This document shows positions 1 to 6,429 of a stretch of 10,670 nt of DNA, piece after piece. This DNA is from Succinatimonas hippei (GTDB lineage Bacteria > Pseudomonadota > Gammaproteobacteria > Enterobacterales > Succinivibrionaceae), in the NCBI GenBank assembly GCA_004557545.1, contig SFGV01000065.1:1-10670 (forward strand), in the 5' to 3' direction. Position 1 is the stretch's first letter; every line of letters begins with the position of its first letter. Both the position numbers and the translations under genes were made by a program. Below the pieces are notes generated by a model. The model ran no database searches, was not told where the DNA came from, and was given only the letters and a program-made list of their open reading frames with translations.

Positions 1-17
1 TTCTCTTAAAATCTTGC

Positions 18-47
18 AAAAAATGGATCCTTTCATCAGGATCCATT
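18..47 (-). terminator. Rho-independent terminator of the metallophosphoesterase gene
   Basis: A perfect 10-bp inverted repeat (22-31 with 38-47, six-base loop) lies 45 bases beyond the stop codon of the minus-strand gene. On the minus strand it is followed by a run of six T, given by the A run at 18-23. Two of these bases also belong to the stem. The stem contains a GGATCC core. The shape and the position after a stop codon fit an intrinsic terminator. Confidence 0.8.
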
Positions 48-91
48 CATATGCTTTTCTTTTCTCGCGCCGCGCTTTGCTAAAGTATCAG

Positions 92-1216
92 TTAGGGCTT
101 CATAACCTTCCCATCAGGCGCGATATTTCCCGCGATAAGAATTGGCTTCGCGGACTCATCAGAACGGTAACTTCCGCGCGGACAGTTTGAGGCGAGAGCA
201 GACAATACATCGCGCTCTCTAATAGACATTACGGCGTAAGAGCGGTTGTAGGCGTCAAGGTAACGGTGATCCTTATGGCTGTAAGTGCGCACCTCAACTC
301 TGTCTTTGTACAGATAAATTGAATTAGTCCAGATCTCACTGCCCTTCCATGAAGGATTGTGGATATCAACCACCGCAGTTCCAATCTGACGGTTAACGGG
401 GTTTGAGAAGCTCGCGCTGGTGGGCCTTGTATGGGTATGCCCGGAAACCCAGAACATTACCTGGGGATTTGATGCCAGAAGATCTCTGATCTTCAATGAA
501 GGCTGGGTGAAGTTGCGCTCGCCGTTGCCGGGGTAATCTTTAAGGAAACTGCCCTCAAGCGGAGTGTGGCAGAAGATGAGAGTTGGAGTGTCACGGTTTT
601 GCTCAAGTGTCATGGAAAGCCAGCCTAGCTCACGCTCTGACAGTTCACCTGCGTAGGGCTCATCACTTTTATCCGGCACTCTTGCCGCGTCTGTCTTGTC
701 AGGTGAGAGAAACACCAGAAGATACCCGCCCAGTCTTTTGGTGTAATAGAGATCTCCAAAATAATCAGTATACCGGCGTAGATGCAGGAGCCTTTCCATC
801 GGGCCTGCCCTGCGCTCGGTGCCGTCAGACTCCGGAAACTCACTGTAGACCACCTCATGGTTTCCCGCGACAAAAGCCTTGGGGAGTTTTATGAGATCTG
901 TAAACTGCTTTGCCAGCTTGTATTCAGACGCGGTGGCGTATTTCTCAACCAGATCACCAGTGAAAACGCAGAGATCGGCGTCCTTCCATGAGGTTATCTC
1001 CATGGCGGCATTGCGTTTGCGCTCCATGATCTCAGAACGCTCCTTAGGATCACGGTTCTTGGTGCCGTAATGAACATCGCTTAGCACTACAATGCGGTGA
1101 ACTTCCTCTTCATTCTTAAGCTGGTTCAGATCATCCGGATTTGCCTGAACGGAGAATACTGTGAGTCCCAAAGCCGCGGCCAGAGCCGGAATTATGAAGA
1201 TCCTTCTTCCTTCCAT
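92..1216 (-). CDS. Secreted calcineurin-like metallophosphoesterase
   Basis: This is a 374-residue phosphoesterase of the calcineurin-like superfamily, which uses two metal ions to hydrolyse phosphomono- or phosphodiesters. All the metal-site blocks are visible in order: SDVH (D47, H49), TGDLV (D88), AGNHE (N119, H120), CHTPL (H217) and SGHTH (H260, H262). Residues 1-25 form a Sec signal peptide: a basic start (EGRR), a hydrophobic core, and SVQA before N26. The enzyme should therefore act in the periplasm or outside the cell. The ATG is preceded by an AGAGGAA ribosome site (minus strand, 1223-1229) at good spacing. The gene is set apart from ycfH by a 342-base gap and has its own terminator, so it is probably transcribed alone. 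The substrate cannot be told from sequence. The roughly 100 residues after the last metal ligand may form a small C-terminal domain. Confidence 0.88.
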   Translation of the reverse strand: MEGRRIFIIPALAAALGLTVFSVQANPDDLNQLKNEEEVHRIVVLSDVHYGTKNRDPKERSEIMERKRNAAMEITSWKDADLCVFTGDLVEKYATASEYKLAKQFTDLIKLPKAFVAGNHEVVYSEFPESDGTERRAGPMERLLHLRRYTDYFGDLYYTKRLGGYLLVFLSPDKTDAARVPDKSDEPYAGELSERELGWLSMTLEQNRDTPTLIFCHTPLEGSFLKDYPGNGERNFTQPSLKIRDLLASNPQVMFWVSGHTHTRPTSASFSNPVNRQIGTAVVDIHNPSWKGSEIWTNSIYLYKDRVEVRTYSHKDHRYLDAYNRSYAVMSIRERDVLSALASNCPRGSYRSDESAKPILIAGNIAPDGKVMKP

Positions 1217-1260
1217 TTAGTCTTCCTCTTTGTATCTATTTTCACCAGAAAGACTAGGTA

Positions 1261-1282
1261 TTGGCTGTTAGCTAAAAGCCAA
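1261..1282. repeat. 22-base near-perfect palindrome upstream of the phosphoesterase gene
   Basis: The two 11-base arms (TTGGCTGTTAG and CTAAAAGCCAA) are complementary at all but one position. The centre lies about 55 bases upstream of the phosphoesterase start codon. There is no T run on either side, so it does not look like a terminator. It could be a two-fold operator for a dimeric regulator or a hairpin in the 5' leader. Function is not shown by the sequence. Confidence 0.4.
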
Positions 1283-1408
1283 AAGCCTGATATTGAATGG
1301 TTAAATAAAGTTAATTGCGGTGATGGATGAGGTGGAAATTGTGAAATTACAGTCTTTAAGTGTTAAACCAGTCTTATCAGGATCTCGCAATTATCAAACG
1401 TCGTATAG

Positions 1409-1558
1409 TCACTGATCCCGTGGCATGTTGTCTTCACTGTCCGCTAAGGCAGCCTCAACGTGGCTGTTTTAGAAACTCAATTGCTTTCTCGAGCATAGTT
1501 TTTTCATGATCGCTAAAACAAAAATAATCGCGGCCACGAATTCTCTGTATCGTTGATT
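1409..1558 (-). pseudogene. Possible decayed coding remnant downstream of ycfH
   Basis: Just past the ycfH stop codon the minus strand reads open in another frame. It gives a coding-like string with GRDYFCFSDHEKT and MLEKAIEFLKQ, and stops at 1455. Changing frame by one base near 1463 continues it as VEAALADSEDNMPRDQ to a stop at 1409. Two consecutive coding-like segments joined by one frameshift suggest the tail of a broken gene whose front was lost where ycfH now ends. The SDHEKT block faintly recalls the conserved stretch of AbiEi-type antitoxins, but this is weak. Short open frames arise by chance, and there is no start codon with a ribosome site. Confidence 0.22.
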
Positions 1559-2422
1559 TTAAGATGAGAAAGGCAGGTCTTTTATCTTCTCAATTTTATA
1601 GTCTGAGAACTCGCATTTAATCTTTGGCGGGACTTTTAGCTCCACGTTGTAGAGCTCACTGAAATTGCGCGAGGTAATGTCGCAAAGAGCTTTTTGTGAA
1701 ATGCCCTTTAGCTTTGCGATGAAGTTTAAGGTATAGCGCGTGAAAGCAGGCTCGTTCTGAACGCCTCTTACAGGAACCGGCGCGAGGTACGGGCAGTCGG
1801 TCTCAACCATGATGCGGTCAGCTGGCACATAGTTTAAGACCTCACGTACATTCTCTGCGGCTTTAAAAGTAGAGATCCCGGTAAATGAGATCAGAAACCC
1901 AAGGTCAAGACACTCACGTGCCATTTCAACGCTGTCTGTAAAGCAGTGGATCACCCCACCGCAATCGCGGGCATTCTCAGAGCGCAAGAGCGCAACCGTA
2001 TCCTTATGAGCTTCTCTTGCGTGGACACATACAGGCTTTTTAAGATCGACCGCGATGTCGAGCTGTCTTGCGAAGGAATCCATCTGCGCTTTGCGTTTTT
2101 CGGGCTCATAGAAATAATCAAGCCCGGTTTCGCCGAGAGCTACGCATTTTGGATCTTTTAAAACCGCCTTGAGATCATCGTCCTTCCAGTCAGGGCAATT
2201 ATCCAGGTTTAAAGGATGGATCCCGCAGGCAAACCAGATATTAGGATATGACCTGAACATCTCAGCCATTTTCTGGTATTCGGCGATGGTGCACGCGATG
2301 GAAAGAAAATGGCTTACCCCGCAGCTGATAGCGCGGGATAACATCTCGTCCTTGGATTTAAAGGCTTTGGTGGTGTAATCAAGCGAACTTAAATGGCAGT
2401 GCGAATCGACCAGATAAGTCAT
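1559..2422 (-). CDS. ycfH: TatD-family metal-dependent hydrolase YcfH
   Basis: This 287-residue protein aligns along its length with E. coli YcfH, a member of the TatD family of metal-dependent nucleases with a TIM-barrel fold. Expected metal-site residues are present: DSHCH (H8, H10), GETGLDY (E98), VHARE (H134), IHCFT (H159) and METDCPYLAPVP (D209). The segment GGVIHCFTD and the C-terminal RNFSELYNV are typical of YcfH rather than of TatD or YjjV. About 25 residues after the barrel, rich in Lys and Ser, go beyond the usual length near 265. The start ATG shares four bases (ATGA) with the stop of the epimerase gene, and AAGGAG lies 8 bases upstream, so translation is probably coupled. In E. 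coli ycfH follows holB; here it closes a glycan gene string, and its cellular role remains poorly defined. Confidence 0.92.
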   Translation of the reverse strand: MTYLVDSHCHLSSLDYTTKAFKSKDEMLSRAISCGVSHFLSIACTIAEYQKMAEMFRSYPNIWFACGIHPLNLDNCPDWKDDDLKAVLKDPKCVALGETGLDYFYEPEKRKAQMDSFARQLDIAVDLKKPVCVHAREAHKDTVALLRSENARDCGGVIHCFTDSVEMARECLDLGFLISFTGISTFKAAENVREVLNYVPADRIMVETDCPYLAPVPVRGVQNEPAFTRYTLNFIAKLKGISQKALCDITSRNFSELYNVELKVPPKIKCEFSDYKIEKIKDLPFSS

Positions 2423-2436
2423 TTAAAGTACTCCTT
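2419..2436 (-). promoter_or_regulatory. ATGA stop/start overlap with Shine-Dalgarno for ycfH
   Basis: The TGA of the epimerase gene (2419-2421) overlaps the ATG of ycfH (2420-2422). A consensus AAGGAG (2431-2436, minus strand) sits inside the end of the epimerase frame, 8 bases before the ATG. This arrangement supports one mRNA and coupled translation of the two genes. Confidence 0.85.
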
Positions 2437-3450
2437 TTGCATGTGCAGAACGTGGTCAACACACGCTTTGAGCCCCTGCTCCAGTTTTACCTCAGGATTG
2501 ATCCCAAAGATCCGTTTGAACTTGGCCGGATCGGCTTTAAGGCTCTTTATTTCTCCTCCGGGTCTTTGCTCTGAGATGAAAGATAGCTCGGTAGAGGTTA
2601 TCTTTTCAAGAGTGTTTATGATCTCAGTAGCGCTGACCGCTTCTCCGGTGCCGATGTTAACTACATCATAATCAGTACCATCGGGCAGAAACACATCACA
2701 GGCCTTTGCGATCGCTTTAACGCAGTCATCTATATACATATAGTCTCTGGCGCAGCTGCCATCATCGTAAAGTTCCATAGGGGTGCCAGTAAGTAGCGCT
2801 CTAATAACGTCACTTATAAGGGTGTCCGGACGCTCGTATGGGCCGTAGATATTGAAAAGGCGTAAGGCGAGGGAGCGAATGCCGTAGAGCCTCGCGTAGG
2901 TACTGGCGACGCATTCCATCATGCATTTGCTTGAACCATAGATAGACTCAGGCTTGAGCAGATTGAGATCGTCTTCCACAAGCGCGCGGTCATGGTTACC
3001 GTATACGGCGGCAGATGAGGCAAACACAAGTCTTGGGCGCTGATCCCGCGGAAGAGCCCTTATGCCTTCAAGCACGTTTAAAAAACCACGAAGATTATTA
3101 TCGAAAAAAACATCAGGCGAGAGTGACGACGCACTCACCGATGTCATCCCGGCAAGATGCAGGATCACGTCAAAGCCGCCGTCAACAATCATGCTTCTGA
3201 CAGTTGCCGCGTCAGCGCAGTCCACTACATGAAAATCAAGTCCTGGGATACTGACATGTTTTTGATTTGAAAGTAGCGTGACATCATCTAGCTTTAACGC
3301 CCGGATGCGTTCGTATTTGATAAACGCCGGGTATGTAAAATCGTTGAAATTGTCAATTCCTACGATCTCTCTTCCTTTTTTCAGGGCGTTCGCTGCGCAG
3401 TGCATGCCGATGAAGCCTGCCGCGCCGGTTATCAGGATCCTGCCTGCCAT
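2419..3450 (-). CDS. NAD-dependent sugar epimerase (UDP-glucuronate 4-epimerase-like)
   Basis: This 343-residue extended short-chain dehydrogenase/reductase should act on a nucleotide-activated sugar in the cytoplasm. The N-terminal Rossmann fold shows GAAGFIG (8-14) and IDNFND (32-37), where the first aspartate should hold the adenosine ribose of NAD. The catalytic set is SSAAVYG (145-151) and the YxxxK pair Y171/K175. The run from LFNIYGPYERPDT (198-210) to RDYMYIDD (235-242) resembles UDP-glucuronate 4-epimerases, although GalE-like or dehydratase activity cannot be excluded. The start is well supported by AAGGAG (3458-3463 on the minus strand) 7 bases before the ATG. It lies 71 bases after the GT-C gene and overlaps ycfH. 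The context suggests that it supplies the sugar used by the two upstream transferases. Confidence 0.85.
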   Translation of the reverse strand: MAGRILITGAAGFIGMHCAANALKKGREIVGIDNFNDFTYPAFIKYERIRALKLDDVTLLSNQKHVSIPGLDFHVVDCADAATVRSMIVDGGFDVILHLAGMTSVSASSLSPDVFFDNNLRGFLNVLEGIRALPRDQRPRLVFASSAAVYGNHDRALVEDDLNLLKPESIYGSSKCMMECVASTYARLYGIRSLALRLFNIYGPYERPDTLISDVIRALLTGTPMELYDDGSCARDYMYIDDCVKAIAKACDVFLPDGTDYDVVNIGTGEAVSATEIINTLEKITSTELSFISEQRPGGEIKSLKADPAKFKRIFGINPEVKLEQGLKACVDHVLHMQKEYFK

Positions 3451-3492
3451 AGATTATCTCCTTAAATTTGTACACCCGGATATCTGAAATAC

Positions 3493-3521
3493 AGCTCAGG
3501 CAAAATTGCCACCTGAGAGCT
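3493..3521 (-). other. Intercistronic hairpin between GT-C and epimerase genes
   Basis: Directly after the GT-C stop codon the minus strand can form CTCAGG/CCTGAG (3512-3517 with 3495-3500). An outer AGCT/AGCT pairing across a two-base bulge extends the stem. No T run follows, so full termination is unlikely. It could protect the 3' end of the upstream cistron or lower readthrough into the epimerase gene. Confidence 0.4.
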
Positions 3522-5144
3522 TCAATACCAGCGTCTTATCCCTTTTTTTCTTACAAAACGCGGAAGCGCCGGATCAACGACCAGACTGTCTCCAATCATG
3601 TAGGCTCCTGGAAGGCTCTTTAACGCGTCAAATTCACCATGATCGCGAAGCGCCGACCTGCCGATGATCCTGTAAGCGTTCACGCACTCGTTATAAAGTA
3701 TGTCCCTTGGTGGCTTTTCACGGTAAGTAAGGTCCGGGGCTATAAGCTGCAGAGTCCATGGATGCGGGATCCCGGTTACGCATACCTTTTTAATCCCGCT
3801 TTGAACGCTGTGCGCCCTAACCGTCCTTACAGCCTGCGCCGGGCTTAAATAGGTGTTCATCTTGGGCATCGCGAAGCCTAATGTCAGCATAGCCGCCATC
3901 ACACCCGCTCCAAACGCCGAAAGTCCTCTTATCCCATCTGAGTTTATGGTCTTGAATACGGCCAGCGCAGTGAAAAGCATGATAAAGATGAAGGCTGTCA
4001 CCACAAAGACGCCGTTTAAAAGCGCGAAATCGTCGTTAAGAATATAGCTTGCGATCAGAAGAACGCCAAATGGCAGGAACCCTGCGATAAGCAGTCCTTT
4101 TTCGGCTATGCCGCGACAGCCGTTTTTCTCAAAGTAGGCTATAAGAAAGTAGGCAAGTGTTGGAAGAGCAGGCAGCAGAGATGTATCTGACTTACTCTGC
4201 GGGATCGCATAAACCGCAAAAACCGCGATTGGAAGCGCCGCGCAGTAAATAGCGCGGACCGGAGCAGTTTGACGGTCAAACGCGATTGTGCGTATAAGAG
4301 CGTAGATAAAGCAGGGACCTGCCGGAAGGGTGAGCAGTAAAGCCACAAAGATAAACCAGATGATCCCGTGCTCATGCCCGGCGTTTCCGGTGAGTATATC
4401 AAGCGGTGAGTTTACGAAGGTCTGCGTGAAGTATTCGCTGCCACCTTCTACAAAGGCCATAAATCCCCAGATAATGAACGCCGCGAGCGGGGCTATGAAG
4501 AAATATGGCCTTATAACACTGAAAAACGCTCTTACGCTTCCTTTTACCAGAAGCACAAGAAGCACGCATAAAGGCGGCACCGCCAGCCCGAAAAAGCCGC
4601 GCTCAAGCACCAGAAGAAAGAAAAGCACGGGTATGGCAATACGCCCTTTTGAAGATCCCTGAGATCCGTCTGTGAGAAGTTCTTCGGTACGACGCGCGAG
4701 CAGACAGACGCAAAGCACGCAGAGAAAACAGAAGATCATGCTTCCTCTTGCCATGAAAACCGAAAGAACCATGTAAGGCATGGCGATGACTGAGATAATC
4801 CCGGCGCTGCTGAAGGATTTTAAGATCAGGGATGAAAAGGTGTGCTCAAGGCAGATGAGCATGAGCACGAAAAGCGCCAGATTGAATGAAAGCAGAAAAA
4901 CCGAGGCCTGACCACCCTCAAGCTTAAGTCCAGCCATGCAGATCCAGTAATACAAAGGAGCGGCGGCGTCAGCGCCGTAAGCCTGTTCGTCAAAGAAGAA
5001 GAATCTGCCCTGAGATAAAGCCGATCGGGCTATCGCGACTGTATTGAGTTCGTTTACCGGACTGAGATCGCGCAGAAAAACCGTCTGCAGCGCGCAGATC
5101 ACGAAGATTGCGCACAGGATCATGGCGGTTTTTGAAATTCTCAT
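3522..5144 (-). CDS. Polytopic GT-C glycosyltransferase, ArnT/PMT (GT39/GT83)-like
   Basis: This 540-residue inner-membrane protein has about twelve hydrophobic segments and a C-terminal soluble part of roughly 100 residues, the layout of ArnT and related GT-C enzymes. Such enzymes move a sugar from a polyprenyl-phosphate donor to a lipid, glycan or protein on the periplasmic side. The first periplasmic loop after the first membrane span (about 8-24) carries LSPVNELNTVAIARSAL (28-43 region) and APLYYW (62-67), matching the family's DE loop and KPPLYYW block. The canonical DE is NE here (N31-E32), and the usual lysine before the proline is alanine. The third hydrophobic region holds four cysteines in eight residues (CFLCVLCVC). 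There is no clear ribosome site before the ATG, and an in-frame stop lies five codons upstream. The GT2 and epimerase genes on either side suggest a lipid-carrier glycosylation set. Donor and acceptor are unknown. Confidence 0.8.
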   Translation of the reverse strand: MRISKTAMILCAIFVICALQTVFLRDLSPVNELNTVAIARSALSQGRFFFFDEQAYGADAAAPLYYWICMAGLKLEGGQASVFLLSFNLALFVLMLICLEHTFSSLILKSFSSAGIISVIAMPYMVLSVFMARGSMIFCFLCVLCVCLLARRTEELLTDGSQGSSKGRIAIPVLFFLLVLERGFFGLAVPPLCVLLVLLVKGSVRAFFSVIRPYFFIAPLAAFIIWGFMAFVEGGSEYFTQTFVNSPLDILTGNAGHEHGIIWFIFVALLLTLPAGPCFIYALIRTIAFDRQTAPVRAIYCAALPIAVFAVYAIPQSKSDTSLLPALPTLAYFLIAYFEKNGCRGIAEKGLLIAGFLPFGVLLIASYILNDDFALLNGVFVVTAFIFIMLFTALAVFKTINSDGIRGLSAFGAGVMAAMLTLGFAMPKMNTYLSPAQAVRTVRAHSVQSGIKKVCVTGIPHPWTLQLIAPDLTYREKPPRDILYNECVNAYRIIGRSALRDHGEFDALKSLPGAYMIGDSLVVDPALPRFVRKKGIRRWY

Positions 5145-5230
5145 TGTTTGTGTCGGGTCTTAACGCAGTGATGGATTATGCAAGTTTAGGAAATAAATTT
5201 CGCTTTTCAACCATGAAGGGGTTAGCCCGG

Positions 5231-5962
5231 TCAGCGGTTTTGCAGATTGCCGTCGCTTACGGCCGGATCCAGATAATGGCGGCGCATCCAGAGAAACACC
5301 ATAAGATCACAGCTTCCGCTGAGCGCCATGCGCAGCGCTGAATATCCAACTCTGTGGTGTCTTTTGTAGGAGACATTTACGGCAACTACACGGTTACCCG
5401 ACATTGCAACCAGCGCTGGCAGAAAAGCGTGCATGCCCGAAAACCATGGCATTTCCTTTAAGATCTCAGTGCGGCCGAGTCTTATAGGACAGCTGGCGTC
5501 TTTAAGGCCGTCACCGGTGACCATACGGCGCACCGACGCTAAAAAACGGGTCATGAGATGACCTGCCAGTCCATGTTTTTTAAAATTACGCTGACCACAT
5601 ACCAGCGCCGCGTCATGGATCTCCGCAAAGAGTTTGTCGAGATCTTTTATGTCGGTTCTCATCGCGCTGTCAACATAAGCCACATAACGCGAATGAACCC
5701 GGAACAAACCTGCCTTGAGCGCTCCGGTTAGGCCTGAGCACTTTAAAAGAGAAATATAAAAAGCGTCCTTTACGCGCATGCAGTAGTCACGTATAAGTGA
5801 AAGTGACTTGTCATTTGAACAATCATCGATGAACATCACGCAAAAGTGTCTGGAGCTCTGTTGCTTGTATAGGTCAACTCTCCTGAAGAGTTCTGGCAGA
5901 GTATCTGCGTCATTGAATACAGGAATGAGTATCGTGAGTTCGAAGTCGGCGGTTGAATTCAT
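5231..5962 (-). CDS. GT2 glycosyltransferase, polyprenyl-phosphate (DPM1/ArnC)-like, altered DxD
   Basis: This is a 243-residue family 2 glycosyltransferase of the GT-A fold. Members of this subgroup transfer a sugar from a nucleotide donor to polyprenyl phosphate on the cytoplasmic face. Visible blocks are LTILIPVFNDADTLPEL (9-25), FIDDCSND (44-51), GALKAGL (80-86), CGQRNFK (122-128), LKDASCPIR (153-161), GMHAFLPAL (176-184) and VSYKRHHRVGYS (197-208), in the order known from DPM1- and ArnC-type enzymes. The block normally reading MDADLQ is VDSAMR (97-102), so the second aspartate of DxD is missing; D104 follows. There are no C-terminal membrane helices, unlike ArnC. No Shine-Dalgarno precedes the ATG, and the start fits the family's N-terminus. 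It is the first gene of the minus-strand string and diverges from hinT. Weak donor binding, a changed donor or loss of activity are all possible. Confidence 0.82.
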   Translation of the reverse strand: MNSTADFELTILIPVFNDADTLPELFRRVDLYKQQSSRHFCVMFIDDCSNDKSLSLIRDYCMRVKDAFYISLLKCSGLTGALKAGLFRVHSRYVAYVDSAMRTDIKDLDKLFAEIHDAALVCGQRNFKKHGLAGHLMTRFLASVRRMVTGDGLKDASCPIRLGRTEILKEMPWFSGMHAFLPALVAMSGNRVVAVNVSYKRHHRVGYSALRMALSGSCDLMVFLWMRRHYLDPAVSDGNLQNR

Positions 5963-5978
5963 GCGGTTCTATTGAAAA

Positions 5979-6007
5979 ATAAGCAGGTGCTATAATGTTT
6001 TTGTCAA
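5979..6007 (-). promoter_or_regulatory. Candidate promoter for the glycosyltransferase gene string
   Basis: A perfect TTGACA occurs on the minus strand (6002-6007). At 17-base spacing lies GCTTAT (5979-5984), a poor -10 with TG just before its last bases of spacer. Transcription would begin only about ten bases before the GT2 start codon, which has no ribosome site. The -35 is convincing but the -10 is weak. Confidence 0.35.
5988..5996 (+). promoter_or_regulatory. Extended -10 promoter of hinT
   Basis: TGCTATAAT is a perfect extended -10 element (TG at 5988-5989, TATAAT at 5991-5996). No good -35 lies 16-18 bases upstream, which is common for extended -10 promoters. Transcription would start near 6003, giving a T-rich leader of about 60 bases with eight T at 6016-6023. 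It should drive hinT and the lipoprotein gene. Confidence 0.65.
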
Positions 6008-6053
6008 TTTTACAATTTTTTTTGGATTTGTGACATACATCATCGTTTTTGTC

Positions 6054-6059
6054 AGAGGA
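6054..6059 (+). promoter_or_regulatory. Shine-Dalgarno that fixes the hinT start
   Basis: AGAGGA ends four bases before the ATG at 6064. The frame is open further upstream to a TTG at 6049, but that reading would run through this site. The ATG also gives MAEETIF, the start known for E. coli HinT, so the shorter form is chosen. Confidence 0.85.
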
Positions 6060-6063
6060 CGCT

Positions 6064-6426
6064 ATGGCAGAAGAAACCATTTTTACCAAGATCATCAAAG
6101 GTGAGATCCCTTCAACAATCATCTATAAAGATGACATGGCCTGCGCCTTTTTGGATATCAACCCTAAAGCCGAGCACCATGTGCTGATAGTTCCGGTCAA
6201 GCCAATTCCCACCATTTCTGATGTCGAGCCCTGCGATGAGCCCATGCTTGGTCACCTTTTCACGGTAGCACGCAAAATAGCCGAGAAATACGGTGTTGAG
6301 AAGTCCGGTTACAGGCTTATCTTCAACTGCGGTCCTGACGGGTTGCAGGAAGTCCCTCACATCCATATGCATTTCCTGGCTGGCGGCAATCTGGGGCTTG
6401 CCGGCTTCCCGGTTAAAAAGGCCTGA
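6064..6426 (+). CDS. hinT: HIT-family purine nucleoside phosphoramidase HinT
   Basis: This 120-residue cytoplasmic protein matches E. coli HinT (119 residues) from MAEETIF onward. HinT proteins are homodimers that hydrolyse phosphoramidate bonds on adenosine or guanosine monophosphate, including lysyl-AMP-type compounds. The histidine triad is HIHMHFL in residues 98-104, preceded by GPDGLQEV as in the family. The nucleotide-contacting segment FLDINPKAEHHVLIVP is also typical. A shorter C-terminal tail ends LAGFPVKKA. Only three bases separate its stop from the next start codon, so it forms an operon with the lipoprotein gene. Its upstream region is shared with the divergent glycosyltransferase string. 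Identification is firm; the physiological substrate is not known from sequence. Confidence 0.96.
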   Translation: MAEETIFTKIIKGEIPSTIIYKDDMACAFLDINPKAEHHVLIVPVKPIPTISDVEPCDEPMLGHLFTVARKIAEKYGVEKSGYRLIFNCGPDGLQEVPHIHMHFLAGGNLGLAGFPVKKA

Positions 6427-6429
6427 TCA

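Larger units (their letters stand above)
1217..1558. other. 342-base intergenic gap without an intact gene
   Basis: This gap separates ycfH from the phosphoesterase gene. It is visibly richer in A and T than the flanking genes, most of all around 1290-1400. It holds the phosphoesterase ribosome site (1223-1229), an imperfect palindrome (1261-1282) and, next to ycfH, a possible decayed reading frame (1409-1558). A promoter for the phosphoesterase should lie here on the minus strand, but I find no convincing -35/-10 pair. I see no clear intrinsic terminator after ycfH. A weak stem on the plus strand (1450-1454 with 1462-1466, then four T) has no gene to serve. Confidence 0.6.

Noticed and set aside
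625..873. Minus-strand reading frame of 82 codons inside the phosphoesterase gene
   Set aside because: It lies in another frame of a gene with complete metal-site motifs and shows no family features of its own.
1446..1470. Plus-strand stem (CAGCC/GGCTG) with four T as a terminator
   Set aside because: The stem has only five canonical pairs plus wobbles, and no plus-strand gene lies upstream.
4139..4402. Minus-strand reading frame of 87 codons inside the GT-C gene
   Set aside because: It is an out-of-frame reading of a clear membrane protein, with no ribosome site.
6001..6015. TTGT-N7-ACAA inverted repeat as an FNR-type site
   Set aside because: It does not match the TTGAT-N4-ATCAA consensus and lies in an A/T-rich stretch where such matches are expected.
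6049..6063. TTG start giving HinT five extra residues
   Set aside because: The Shine-Dalgarno AGAGGA lies inside this extension, and the ATG at 6064 matches the known HinT N-terminus.
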